Positions 1 through 8,108 of a stretch of DNA of 10,763 nucleotides are shown one piece after another. Where the stretch lies: contig JBPCJO010000042.1 of the NCBI GenBank assembly GCA_051005235.1, forward strand, positions 1-10,763, read 5' to 3'. The DNA is from JALQXV01 sp051005235 (GTDB taxonomy: Bacteria > Patescibacteriota > Saccharimonadia > Saccharimonadales > 2-12-FULL-41-12). Within the stretch, counting starts at the first letter, position 1, and each line of letters opens with the position of its first letter. The notes beneath the pieces were generated by a model. That model had not been told where the DNA came from. It was given only the letters and a program-made list of their open reading frames with translations, and searched no databases. The position numbers and the translations under genes are program-made.

Positions 1-25
1 ATTCAAAGCTTGTTCGACGAGAAGT

Positions 26-1975
26 CTAATCCTTAGCCCAGAAATATGCCCGCTCGGTGCCTTCGCAGAAGTAAGCACCGTGACGTAAGACACTCTCTGT
101 CTTGGGGTCATCGCGGCAAAAGGTTAATTCCGGAACAACCGTATAGGTATCGAGTACGGTACCGTCGCTGTTAACCGCCCGAAAACAGTAGGCTCCAAAG
201 GCGTTAAAGTCTTTTACTGCAAAGTCCCACAGGCCATCCTGACCGGCGTTTATGTTGACCGGGTTTGTGAAGTTATTGAGCTCTTCGATAGTTTCCAGGA
301 TATTGGTGTCGGTGCCGTGCAGTGGATCACCTGGCAGGGCGAGCGCCGCTGTTGCATCGGCTTGGGTAGGATTATCGTGATACAGAATCTCGCCAGATGA
401 AGTGGTTACATCGACGTATGTTTCACCGACGAAACCAGTGTCACAGGTACCTGTTTTTGGTGAATATTGAAGCTTAAACTGAGTGGCAGAGGCAGCCAGT
501 AAGTTAGTCGTGGAATGGATCAGCATCCGTATGCGGAAAGTAACGCCACTACTAGCTAGACCGGCGGTATTGGTACTTCCCAGCCAATAACCTCCGTCGT
601 CCGACTGGTATTGTTCTATGCGCCACTGTGAGTTTGCATTGCCGAGCACCCGATCCATGCCGACCGCGTAAACTAAGTTTCTATCGACATCTATTAATAC
701 CGATGCCGGTGTGTCGTTGTTGGCGCTTGGGTTGCTAGTAACCACCCCGCCGGTGCCGAAAGCCGTGACTAGTGCCCCGCTGCTCCTTTGACGTTTTTCA
801 ACCCGCCAGCGCATATCGGCAGAGGTGTTATCGGAACCAATAATAAAGATGAATCCACCGGCACCATCCAGGGCAATATCGGTTATTTCTTCATTATTAC
901 TGCTCGGATTGGAGGTGACTGCCCCGCTAGTACCGAAAGCGTTTATCAGGGCTCCCGTGTTTAGATCGATCTTTTCGATCCTCCACTGCTGGTTGTTGTT
1001 AGCTATTACTCCATCGTATCCAGCCATATAAATAGCGCCGCCGGCATCATCAACCTGCAAGCTGGTTATGGTGTCTGCACGAACACTCGGGTTACTATTA
1101 TAGCTGCCCGCTGTACCGAACAGGACCCCGCAGTTGGCGGCCGTACATGGAGCTGCATCGGATGCCCGGAGCTTATCGAGCCGCCAGGCGGTGTTTCCGT
1201 TGCCTTCGTCCGAACCGGCGACGTATATATATTGGGCAGTCGGGTCCAGATCAATGGCCCTGATTCTATCATCTTGGTTACTAGGATTGAGCGTGTAGAC
1301 ACCGCCCGTAGCAAAACCGGTCACCAAGGCACCGTTTGTCATGCTTCTCTTCTCGATCCGCTGCTGATTGCCACCGGCACTATCGTAACCGGCAATATAT
1401 ACGTATCCTCCGGCCGTATCTAGCACGATACTGTTGATTATGTCGTCACCCGCGGTTGGGTTGCTGCTCACCACCCCAGAAGTTCCAAAACCACTTACAA
1501 GTGCCCCCGTTACGTAGTCACGCTTCTCAATCCGCCACTGCGAATTGGCAGTGCCCGGAACACGGTCATAGCCACCGACGTAAATCGCCCCATTGTTGGG
1601 GTCGGTAGCAATAGCTCCGATTTGCTCGGAGGTACTACTAGCAACGTCTTCTAAAACCTGCCCGGAAGTCCCAAAGGCTGGCACCAGGCTGCCGTCGGCC
1701 TCGGTACGCTTCTGAATAACCCAGGTGGTGTTATGGCCTGCCATAAAAAAGCTGCCCGTCACCGGGTCAATCACAGCGGCACCGATCGTATCATCGCCGC
1801 TGCCTGGGTTATGCTGAATGAATGTCGGGTTGTTATTATCCAGGTTAGCTAGCATCCTGTAGGCCGACTGCTCGGTGGCCGCAAAACTGGTGGCATTGGC
1901 AATAGTTAACGTAAATACGCAGACACCGGCAAATACAACGGTGATTCCCCTCTTGTAAAACGCTCTAGAAGCCAT
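26..1975 (-). CDS. Exported seven-repeat beta-propeller-like surface protein (649 aa)
   Basis: The protein starts with a signal peptide: basic residues (R4, K8, R9), a hydrophobic stretch at about 11-25, and a likely cleavage after ANA (28) or SFA (32). From about residue 56 to 460 there are seven repeats of about 58-62 residues, each running roughly NPS..D.I..I..D..GG.IY.AGYD, then WRIEKR, then TGALV.GFGTSG. This resembles delta-60-type repeats and suggests a seven-bladed propeller. After it comes a domain of about 150 residues (465-615) with an FRIRMLIH start, paired cysteines and YCFR..NSDGT near its end. The tail is LRHGAYFCEGTERAYFWAKD. I infer a cell-surface binding or structural role in an ultra-small bacterium; no catalytic motif is visible. 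The ATG at 1975 is chosen because the signal peptide follows at once. The upstream Shine-Dalgarno (TAGG) is weak. The gene is divergent from the ATPase at 2110. Confidence 0.85.
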   Translation of the reverse strand: MASRAFYKRGITVVFAGVCVFTLTIANATSFAATEQSAYRMLANLDNNNPTFIQHNPGSGDDTIGAAVIDPVTGSFFMAGHNTTWVIQKRTEADGSLVPAFGTSGQVLEDVASSTSEQIGAIATDPNNGAIYVGGYDRVPGTANSQWRIEKRDYVTGALVSGFGTSGVVSSNPTAGDDIINSIVLDTAGGYVYIAGYDSAGGNQQRIEKRSMTNGALVTGFATGGVYTLNPSNQDDRIRAIDLDPTAQYIYVAGSDEGNGNTAWRLDKLRASDAAPCTAANCGVLFGTAGSYNSNPSVRADTITSLQVDDAGGAIYMAGYDGVIANNNQQWRIEKIDLNTGALINAFGTSGAVTSNPSSNNEEITDIALDGAGGFIFIIGSDNTSADMRWRVEKRQRSSGALVTAFGTGGVVTSNPSANNDTPASVLIDVDRNLVYAVGMDRVLGNANSQWRIEQYQSDDGGYWLGSTNTAGLASSGVTFRIRMLIHSTTNLLAASATQFKLQYSPKTGTCDTGFVGETYVDVTTSSGEILYHDNPTQADATAALALPGDPLHGTDTNILETIEELNNFTNPVNINAGQDGLWDFAVKDFNAFGAYCFRAVNSDGTVLDTYTVVPELTFCRDDPKTESVLRHGAYFCEGTERAYFWAKD

Positions 1976-2008
1976 GCCAACCTATGTGTGTTATTTGCTA
2001 ATGCTTGT

Positions 2009-2038
2009 ATTTTAACACTCCAGCAATACAGAACTCAA
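2009..2038 (-). promoter_or_regulatory. Candidate promoter for the propeller protein gene
   Basis: On the minus strand TTGAGT (2038-2033) and TAAAAT (2014-2009) are separated by 18 bp, giving a sigma-70-like promoter. The predicted start of transcription near 2002 would leave a leader of about 25 nt. It lies next to the operator-like array starting at 2042, so both divergent genes could share control. Confidence 0.45.
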
Positions 2039-2041
2039 CGC

Positions 2042-2122
2042 TGGCGATAAACGGCACTATATCGCCAATCGACTGGCGATAATCGGATATTTTATGCTAT
2101 ACTGACACCATGTATATCGCCA
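2042..2122. promoter_or_regulatory. Four alternating copies of TGGCGATA, operator-like array
   Basis: The octamer TGGCGATA occurs at 2042-2049 and 2074-2081, and its reverse complement TATCGCCA at 2060-2067 and 2115-2122. The orientation alternates. The copies at 2060 and 2074 form an inverted repeat with a 6-bp spacer, and those at 2042 and 2060 one with a 10-bp spacer. The third copy covers the likely -35 of the ATPase promoter, and the fourth lies in codons 2-5 of the ATPase. This is the layout expected for a dimeric regulator that represses the ATPase gene. No regulator gene is present in the window. Confidence 0.55.
2074..2103 (+). promoter_or_regulatory. Promoter of the ATPase gene, likely leaderless
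   Basis: A good -10 box, TATACT, lies at 2098-2103. The -35 is weak (TGGCGA at 2074-2079, spacer 18 bp) and coincides with an operator copy, hinting at an activated or repressed promoter. Transcription would start near 2109-2110, that is at the A of the ATG, and no Shine-Dalgarno can fit between the -10 box and the start codon. Confidence 0.5.
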
Positions 2123-3246
2123 GACACGAACAAGCTCATATTTCGTCTATCCTTGGTAGCGGGCTGGTTGCTATTCTTTACGGCGCACGCCAAGTTGGCA
2201 AGACAACGCTGTCGCACGAGATTGCCCGTGCCTACAAGACACCGCTGTATCTGAACTGCGACAATCCCGACGTCGTCCTGAGCCTCACAAACAAATCGGC
2301 AACCGAGCTCAAGTCCTACATAGGTAACGCCGATTTGGTTATCATCGATGAAGGGCAACGGGTTGAGAATATCGGCATCACCATTAAACTTATCCATGAC
2401 ACCTACCCCGACGTACGGTTGCTGGTAACCGGCTCGTCTAGCCTAGACCTAGCTAATAAGATTTCTGAGCCGCTGACGGGGCGCTCCGAAGAAGTTATTC
2501 TTTATCCTTTCGGCATCAACGAAGTTTCCAGTAACCGGCCAGAGGCCGAGTCGCACCTGCGTACCATGCTTGTTCGTGGAGGCTACCCGGCTATCTGGCA
2601 GTTGTCCGCCCAAGAGGCGCATGATCGGCTCAGCTCGATTGCCAATAACTACGTTTACCGTGATGCCTTTGGGCCACAAGTCATGTTTGATCAGACAGTC
2701 ATTAATAATCTGCTTCGTCTGCTAGCCTATCAGATCGGACACGAGGTAAGCTACGGCGAACTGGCGACTAAGTTATCGATTAGCAAGGATACGGTGATGC
2801 GCTACATCGATCTGCTAGAGAAAGCCTTTATTATCATTAGGCGCAATCAGTTTCGGCGTAACCAACGAGTAGAGGTTGGCCGTTTGCGAAAAATCTACTT
2901 TACTGACATTGGTATCCGTAACGCCATTATAGAGAACTTCAAACCGATCGAAATTCGGGATGACCTTGGGGCGCTATGGGAGAACTGGTGCGTGATTGAG
3001 CGCCTGAAGTTCCTGCAATCACAAAAACGTCGCGTGAGATCGTACTACTGGCGCAACCAGGATCAGCGTGAGATTGATATTATAGAGGAAGAAACGGACG
3101 AACTGCGTGCCTACGAATGCAAGTATGGTACAAGGGGCAATGTCCGTGTACCGATCAGCTTTACGCGTATGTATGATGATGCAATCTTTAGCGTCATCAC
3201 ACCGGCCAACGTTTTCGATAGTTTTCTAAACATCCATAATAAATAA
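2110..3246 (+). CDS. AAA-family ATPase with DUF4143 C-terminal domain (378 aa)
   Basis: This is a typical member of the AAA_14/DUF4143 family, common in bacteria and archaea and of poorly known cellular role. The Walker A motif is GARQVGKTT (25-33), Walker B is LVIIDEGQ (76-83, D80 and E81), and the sensor-1-like strand is LVTGSSS (105-111). A winged-helix-like part follows at about 205-240 (IGHEVSYGELATKL, then SKDTVMRYIDLLEKA), with the family signature YFTDIGIRNAI (263-273) and GALWENW (287-293). The C-terminal part has EID (321-323) and ECK (336-338), the D...E-x-K arrangement of PD-(D/E)XK-like nuclease folds. Length and start are normal for the family, and the first residues MYIARH fit the usual beginning. 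The 3' end overlaps the convergent small gene by 21 bp. A decayed paralogue lies at 8300-8494. Confidence 0.93.
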   Translation: MYIARHEQAHISSILGSGLVAILYGARQVGKTTLSHEIARAYKTPLYLNCDNPDVVLSLTNKSATELKSYIGNADLVIIDEGQRVENIGITIKLIHDTYPDVRLLVTGSSSLDLANKISEPLTGRSEEVILYPFGINEVSSNRPEAESHLRTMLVRGGYPAIWQLSAQEAHDRLSSIANNYVYRDAFGPQVMFDQTVINNLLRLLAYQIGHEVSYGELATKLSISKDTVMRYIDLLEKAFIIIRRNQFRRNQRVEVGRLRKIYFTDIGIRNAIIENFKPIEIRDDLGALWENWCVIERLKFLQSQKRRVRSYYWRNQDQREIDIIEEETDELRAYECKYGTRGNVRVPISFTRMYDDAIFSVITPANVFDSFLNIHNK

Positions 3247-3387
3247 ATCGTCCAAGATCTGCTCGGCTATGCCGGCCTGTTTCTTAAATTTATAGCGGGA
3301 GATGCGCTTGCGCTGAGGGCGGACAACCTCGTAAACAAGCGGGTTGTCTTTTATTCTTTTTCTGGTGGTGTGTATTTTAGGTGCCAT
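3226..3387 (-). CDS. Small basic protein, 53 aa, coupled to the fibre-like gene
   Basis: An ATG at 3387-3385 opens a 53-codon frame ending with TAG at 3228-3226. The Shine-Dalgarno AGGA (3400-3397) is 9 nt from the ATG and overlaps the TAG stop of the 1446-residue gene (3401-3399), as expected for translational coupling in an operon. The protein begins MAPKIHTTRKRIKD and has 13 K/R within its first 36 residues, then an acidic, hydrophobic end (IAEQILDDLFIMDV). I see no transmembrane segment and do not recognise the family. The basic N-terminal part could bind nucleic acid or an acidic surface, but that is only a guess. The coupling and the clean Shine-Dalgarno are the evidence that it is real. 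The end overlaps the ATPase gene convergently. Confidence 0.55.
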   Translation of the reverse strand: MAPKIHTTRKRIKDNPLVYEVVRPQRKRISRYKFKKQAGIAEQILDDLFIMDV

Positions 3388-3398
3388 GACAATTGTTC

Positions 3399-6300
3399 CT
3401 AGAACTTGCTCCAGTAATCCATGCTCAGCTCGCCGGCCCGGATGAAGTTATTGTTTGTACCGACTTCCATGTTAAGAACGATCAGTATCGTGCTGCCGGG
3501 AGCCATGTTGGTGGTATTACAGTCAGGATCAGTAGTTTCATCGCCACCAATGGCCGTTTGCTGCCAGGTTGCGTTAGCGGTGTTTACTTCTGTTTCAGTA
3601 CCGCACAGTCCGCCGGTCGCATTCCAGACAGAAATCTTCAACTTCTCGGTAGAAGATGTGCGCCAGCCGGTCATCTTCATGGCAGTGCTACTGGACCAGC
3701 CATCAAAGTCTTGCGGCAACTTGTAACGGACATAGATGTTGTAGTCATTGGTTGCCTGAGAGGTCCAGGAGTAGTAGTTGCGGTATTCGCCGGATGCACA
3801 GAGAGCGGTGTTAACGTCAATAAACGGACCGGCGCCGTCGTTACCACAGAAGTCCGATGTCATGGCACCGACGTTGTTTGTTCCGTCTCCGGTTAACACG
3901 GCTCCGGCATATTCGGGCAGCAGTCCGATGTTTTTCATATTACGGGCGGTGCCGTTGTAGCGCAGCTGGCCACCCGCAGCAGCATTGGTAATTCCGACGC
4001 TATTTGTGGCATTACCAATCCGGAAGGTTGTTGTAACTTCGGCTACGGCTACTTCTAGGTTGCGGTTGGCTAATGTACCTGTAGCTCCGCCAATGGTTAT
4101 TCGCGTGTTAGTTGTATCGGCGGTAAAGATACTGACATTTGAGGCATTCTGTATCTGGAAAGCCGCCGTAGAGTTTGCCGTTGTACTTCTGACAATGACG
4201 CCATTATTACTACTGCCGTTAGCGTATAGATTTATTCCGCCAGTAGCTCCGCCCTGAAGCGTGACGGCATTGGCCGCGTTAGCGCTGGAGCCGATTGTTA
4301 CCCCCTGCACCCCAGTTCCGTTGCTAGTATCAGCAATATGTATGCTTGAGCCGGTTGTAGCCGCTCCAACCGTACCGATGTTTATCCCGCCAGTTATGCC
4401 ACCTTGGAGGTTGGTTGCGCTAGCGGCGTTCGTAGAGCCTAGGGCTATGGTTTGAGCGGCTGAGGCGCTGGTGCCGATTTGTATGCCGTGAGCCGTAGCC
4501 CCGTTGCCTATTTGGATGGCTCCAGAGCCGGTGCCAGCTTCTATGGTTACAGCATTGGCCGCATTGGAGCTGTTGCCTATGGTTACGGCTCCTGTGCTAG
4601 TGCCAGTGTTGATGTTGGTGGCGAAGTTGGAGTTATTGTTTATGTTGATGATGCCGCCGGAGATATTTCCGCCTAATTGACCAGTAAGTAGACCGCCGAC
4701 TATAAAAGCGTCATCTGTCTGAAGGACATTAGCGGCGGAACGATACAGGTTGGTGTCGCGTGCTACAGCCCCGCTGCCCCACTCCATAACTCCCGTAACC
4801 GAGAGTGAAAATCTGCCAAATGTCTCGCCAGCAATTTTTGACTGGAAGGCTTTGTCGCCGACATTATCACCCAGAAGAAGGAATATTGGCTCTAAACCGG
4901 CACCACCATCCGTACTCTTAGCTATAAAGGCACTTTTATCGACTGCGGCGTTCACAACAAGGGCCGCGTTTCCAGAGCCGGGGTTGTTAGCACTAGTAAT
5001 AGTAATCGTCTGATTGACGGTGTCGGCGGCAAAGATTGCAGTGCCAGCGGCGTTCTGGACCTGGAAAGCGGCGGTGGAGTTGGTGCCCGGCTTGACTATG
5101 ACTCCGGTGTTGGTGGCACCGCTTGGACTTAGATTTATGTTATTAGCTCCGGTAGAAGTAAGGTTTAGGGTCGTACCTGAAGTAATACCGATAGAGCTAG
5201 AGCTTTGCAAGGTGACAGCTCCTCCGGCTACAGAGTTGCCAATAGCTACGGCACCAGTACTGGTGCCGGTGTTAATGTTGGTGGCGAAGTTGGAGTTGTT
5301 GTTTAGGTTGATGGCGGCACCAGAGATGGTGGCGCCACCAACTCCTGTTAGTAAGCCTGTGGCACTAACGCTGAACTTGCTTGTTGGGATGGAGCCAGAC
5401 TGCAAGTCTAGTAGGTTGCCGGTTGGGCTGGCGTTAGTGTTGCTGGCGAAGATTAGAGCATTGCCGGCGCCTGGGTTGCCAGCAGTAGTTACTCTTAATG
5501 TATTGCCAGTATTGGTTCCGTTGTCTAGGTTTAGTACGCCGGAAGCTATGGCACTGGATGAGTTAGTAAAGCCATATAGATAGTTGCTGGCTGTAACGGC
5601 AAAGCTAGAGGTGTCTGGGCTGTCTTTGGCTAGATATCCAGTGCTACCGCTGATGGTGCCTGAGCAGATTAGATTGCCAGTGGAACCATCTACAGTACAA
5701 CCAGTGCTGCCAGAGCCACCGGCAAAGTTAATGCCGCCGACTCCGACCGCATTGCCAAAGTTTATGGTGGTAGCGTTGGTTTCAAATAAGTTTAGGGTTG
5801 TGGCATTGGTTGAGATAGTTGGTGAGTTCAGGTTGATGCCGCCGGTGGCGCCAGATTGTAGAGTGATAACATTGGCGGCATTGGCAGCAGAACCAATGTT
5901 TACGGTTTGAGTGCCGGTAGCGTCAGTAGTATTAGCAATGTTAGTAGTAGAAGATAAGGTCGAAGACCCGACTGAGCCTAGGTTGATCGAGCCGGTGGTA
6001 CCGCCTTGGATTGAGGTGGTGGAAGTAGTGTTAGTTGAACCGATAGTAACAGTTTGGGCAGCGGCACCGGTGGCTAGATTGACCGTGTGAGCGGTGTCTC
6101 CGTTGAAGAGATTGGCTGCACCGGTGCCGTTCTCGAGCGTAAATCCAGTTGAGGCGGAGTTACCAATGCTGACTGCCCCGGTGCTGGTGCCGGTGTTGAT
6201 GTTGGTGGCGAAGTTGGAGTTGTTGTTTAGGTTTATGGCAGCGCCAGAAACTGTAGCTCCTAGAGAACCCGTGAGCAGACCATCAACAGTTAGCGCATCA

Positions 6301-7739
6301 TTGGTTCGGAGCACATTGGCGCTGTCGCGGAAAAGATTGGTGTCCTGGAAGCCACTAGGTCCAAATACCAGCTGGCCGGAAGCGTTGAAAGCGGCCAGTA
6401 TCGCTCCGGCGCTATCCTGCAATTGGAACAAATCAGCCGTCTGCCCACCGGCTGCTCCGCGGATAATGCCCCCGATGGTGCCGGTGATTCCTGAATCAAT
6501 GGCCTGGATATTAAAGTTACCATTCGTCTGCAGGCCAGTGCCGTTATATATATAAGATCCTGCGCCAGGAGCCGCGCTACAGGTGGATAGTTTGTTAGTG
6601 CCATCGTAACAAAGCAGGTTGGTGCCACCGGTGCCTATTGTGCCAACTATCAGGTTGTCATCTGTTTTTAGTGTATCATTCGCGCTCTGATATAAGTTAG
6701 CTCGGTTGACGCCGGTACCGAAGGCTATACCCCCAGCTTCGGTGGTGCCGGTGGCAAATTGGAGTTTGGCGTCAGTCGGACTAGTAGTACCTATACCGAC
6801 ATTACCGTTAAAGGTAGCGACTCCACCAGTTGGCGAAGTGGCAGTGCCGACGGAGAGGTATCCATTCGCATCAAATTTGGACAATACTGCTCCAGCACTA
6901 CTCTGCAACTGCAAAAGATCAACCGTCTGCCCCCCAGCTGCTCCCCGGATAATGCCGCCAATAGTACCGTTGGCACCCGAGTTGGTAGCCTGAATGTTAA
7001 AGTTGGCTTCGGTTTGCGGGGTTGGCCCGCCAATAGTGTTTTGGATATAGCTGGCCGAGCCGGTAGCTGCCGGACAGTTACTGACTGCGCCGTTAAACAC
7101 ACAGACGGTGCCAGGGCTAGCAGTGGTGGCCAAGTTGGTGTCGGGTAGCAGGTACTTGCGGTTAGCGGTCAGGGTGGCAAAGTCCAGTTCCCCGCTAAAG
7201 CCGCCCTGTAGGACGTTTAGCCGCTCTGCTTGCTTCGCCTGAAAAGCATAAGGTACGGCAGTTAGCTTGATCCGAGGTGTCATCTCGCCGTCGTACGTCG
7301 GTGTGGCAGTTTGGGTAGCACCTCCGATGTTCATGGTTAACCACATGTCTTGGTCCCAGTTGATAGCTGGGAAGGCAGTCTGGGAGGCTAGGTTAACGCT
7401 GAGGTAGCCGTTGACTACCCTAACCCGGTTGTCGTTGCCAGCAGTAACGCCGTTACTGTCGTAGTAGGTTTCACTCCAGAGAGAAGAGCCACCAGAAGCA
7501 ACACTGTAGAGCTTAAACTCAATGTTGTAGTAACCATCAGGCACAATGCTACCGCTGCTGTTCAGCAGACGGGCTTGGTAGTTGAGGTTACTACTGGTGG
7601 CAGCATAGGCGGGTGCGGGTGTACTCACCCGCGTATATGAATATATACCTGACAGCAGTACCAGGGACAAAACCAGGAAAACACGAAAAGCACGCAGTGC
7701 GTGCCAATAGGAATTAACCTGGTTTTTTAGTTGTTGCAT
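3399..7739 (-). CDS. Giant exported repeat-rich fibre-like surface protein (1446 aa)
   Basis: Residues 1-17 are basic, followed by a hydrophobic helix (about 19-35) and a probable signal peptidase site after PAYA (about 46). Residues about 48-180 form a conserved N-terminal module (SNLNYQARLLNSSG, DGYYNIEFKLYS, TPRIKLTAVPYAFQAKQAE) that usually heads exported, tail-fibre-like proteins. The middle, about 240-1240, is Gly/Ala/Ser/Thr/Asn-rich and modular, with the phage-fibre hallmark NGNVGIGTTSP (about 308-318), suggesting a beta-solenoid or trimeric fibre. A cysteine-containing C-terminal domain of about 170 residues follows (YYSWTSQATNDYNIYVRYKLP to MDYWSKF), perhaps a beta-sandwich. No S74 self-cleaving chaperone or sortase motif is visible. 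I infer a cell-surface fibre or adhesin, possibly for contact with a host cell. The leader lacks a Shine-Dalgarno. The 53-aa gene follows 11 nt after the stop. Confidence 0.88.
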   Translation of the reverse strand: MQQLKNQVNSYWHALRAFRVFLVLSLVLLSGIYSYTRVSTPAPAYAATSSNLNYQARLLNSSGSIVPDGYYNIEFKLYSVASGGSSLWSETYYDSNGVTAGNDNRVRVVNGYLSVNLASQTAFPAINWDQDMWLTMNIGGATQTATPTYDGEMTPRIKLTAVPYAFQAKQAERLNVLQGGFSGELDFATLTANRKYLLPDTNLATTASPGTVCVFNGAVSNCPAATGSASYIQNTIGGPTPQTEANFNIQATNSGANGTIGGIIRGAAGGQTVDLLQLQSSAGAVLSKFDANGYLSVGTATSPTGGVATFNGNVGIGTTSPTDAKLQFATGTTEAGGIAFGTGVNRANLYQSANDTLKTDDNLIVGTIGTGGTNLLCYDGTNKLSTCSAAPGAGSYIYNGTGLQTNGNFNIQAIDSGITGTIGGIIRGAAGGQTADLFQLQDSAGAILAAFNASGQLVFGPSGFQDTNLFRDSANVLRTNDALTVDGLLTGSLGATVSGAAINLNNNSNFATNINTGTSTGAVSIGNSASTGFTLENGTGAANLFNGDTAHTVNLATGAAAQTVTIGSTNTTSTTSIQGGTTGSINLGSVGSSTLSSTTNIANTTDATGTQTVNIGSAANAANVITLQSGATGGINLNSPTISTNATTLNLFETNATTINFGNAVGVGGINFAGGSGSTGCTVDGSTGNLICSGTISGSTGYLAKDSPDTSSFAVTASNYLYGFTNSSSAIASGVLNLDNGTNTGNTLRVTTAGNPGAGNALIFASNTNASPTGNLLDLQSGSIPTSKFSVSATGLLTGVGGATISGAAINLNNNSNFATNINTGTSTGAVAIGNSVAGGAVTLQSSSSIGITSGTTLNLTSTGANNINLSPSGATNTGVIVKPGTNSTAAFQVQNAAGTAIFAADTVNQTITITSANNPGSGNAALVVNAAVDKSAFIAKSTDGGAGLEPIFLLLGDNVGDKAFQSKIAGETFGRFSLSVTGVMEWGSGAVARDTNLYRSAANVLQTDDAFIVGGLLTGQLGGNISGGIININNNSNFATNINTGTSTGAVTIGNSSNAANAVTIEAGTGSGAIQIGNGATAHGIQIGTSASAAQTIALGSTNAASATNLQGGITGGINIGTVGAATTGSSIHIADTSNGTGVQGVTIGSSANAANAVTLQGGATGGINLYANGSSNNGVIVRSTTANSTAAFQIQNASNVSIFTADTTNTRITIGGATGTLANRNLEVAVAEVTTTFRIGNATNSVGITNAAAGGQLRYNGTARNMKNIGLLPEYAGAVLTGDGTNNVGAMTSDFCGNDGAGPFIDVNTALCASGEYRNYYSWTSQATNDYNIYVRYKLPQDFDGWSSSTAMKMTGWRTSSTEKLKISVWNATGGLCGTETEVNTANATWQQTAIGGDETTDPDCNTTNMAPGSTILIVLNMEVGTNNNFIRAGELSMDYWSKF
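4585..6236 (-). repeat. Intragenic cassette repeats of the fibre-like gene
   Basis: The peptide NNNSNFATNINTGTSTGAV occurs three times, encoded near 6236-6175, 5310-5249 and 4645-4585 (residues about 501-521, 810-830, 1031-1051), with strong DNA identity. A longer cassette of about 75 residues starting GSTN and ending ATGGINL occurs at about 558-632 and again at about 1095-1170. A third pair, beginning NFNIQA and containing GTIGGIIRGAAGGQT, lies upstream at about 247 and 406. These are parts of the coding sequence, not separate elements. They show growth of the protein by internal duplication and offer sites for recombination that would change its length. Confidence 0.8.
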
Positions 7740-7823
7740 TTTGGTTTGTTTTTTGGGTTTGGTTTTGGTTTGTTTTTTTAAATTTTGTTTTGGTTATGTT
7801 TGGTTTGTTTTTTTAATAACCTA
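7740..7823 (-). promoter_or_regulatory. A/C-only mRNA leader with three repeats, no Shine-Dalgarno
   Basis: The leader of the fibre-like gene contains almost only A and C on the mRNA strand. A 15-mer reading AAAAAACAAACCAAA in mRNA sense occurs three times, complementary to 7740-7754, 7764-7778 and 7799-7813; the last copy touches the ATG. No G occurs within about 50 nt before the start codon, so a Shine-Dalgarno is excluded. Such a leader cannot fold. It could work as an unstructured ribosome-landing region or a translational enhancer, or bind a protein. Confidence 0.6.
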
Positions 7824-7829
7824 GATACT

Positions 7830-7858
7830 AGTATGGCAGATCAACTACTAGGGGTCAA
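7830..7858 (-). promoter_or_regulatory. Promoter of the fibre-like gene
   Basis: On the minus strand TTGACC (7858-7853) and CATACT (7835-7830) are 17 bp apart, a good match to a sigma-70-type promoter. Transcription would start near 7823 and give a leader of about 84 nt, which matches the extent of the A/C-only tract. Confidence 0.6.
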
Positions 7859-7860
7859 GA

Positions 7861-8108
7861 GGTTGGTGGGTACAATTTTTACTCATTAGCATTGATGAAA
7901 TTTTAACAACAAATTTCAAATTATTACGTTGTTAATATAGCTACGATTTAAGATATTCGCGCCGTTAAAGTAAAAATTTAGTATTTTATACTCTACAATA
8001 ACACCTTAAAAATAAAGTTATTCGTACAACGACTAAGCTTTAATTTACGAAGTTATCCACAGATTAAACTGGTTTCAAAACTCCATCCAACTCAATACTA
8101 TGCCTTTT
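7861..8108. other. AT-rich intergenic stretch with one DnaA-box sequence
   Basis: No open frame of coding character is visible here. The stretch is strongly AT-rich compared with both sides. It contains one perfect DnaA-box sequence, TTATCCACA, at 8053-8061. No cluster of further boxes and no dnaA or dnaN gene are present, so I do not call an origin. Confidence 0.4.

Noticed and set aside
2092..2679. Minus-strand frames opposite the ATPase gene
   Set aside because: They are shadows of a well-supported ATPase and show no motifs of their own.
5014..5583. Protein gene antisense to the fibre-like gene (and similar plus-strand frames from 3393 to 7148)
   Set aside because: These frames are mirrored codon bias of the Gly/Ala/Ser/Thr-rich gene and give low-complexity, Val/Leu/Pro-rich products without a Shine-Dalgarno or family features.
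4585..6236. CRISPR or non-coding tandem repeat array
   Set aside because: The repeats lie within one long open frame, are unevenly spaced and encode the same peptides.
8053..8061. Replication origin
   Set aside because: There is one perfect DnaA box in an AT-rich stretch, but no cluster of boxes and no dnaA, dnaN or related gene nearby.
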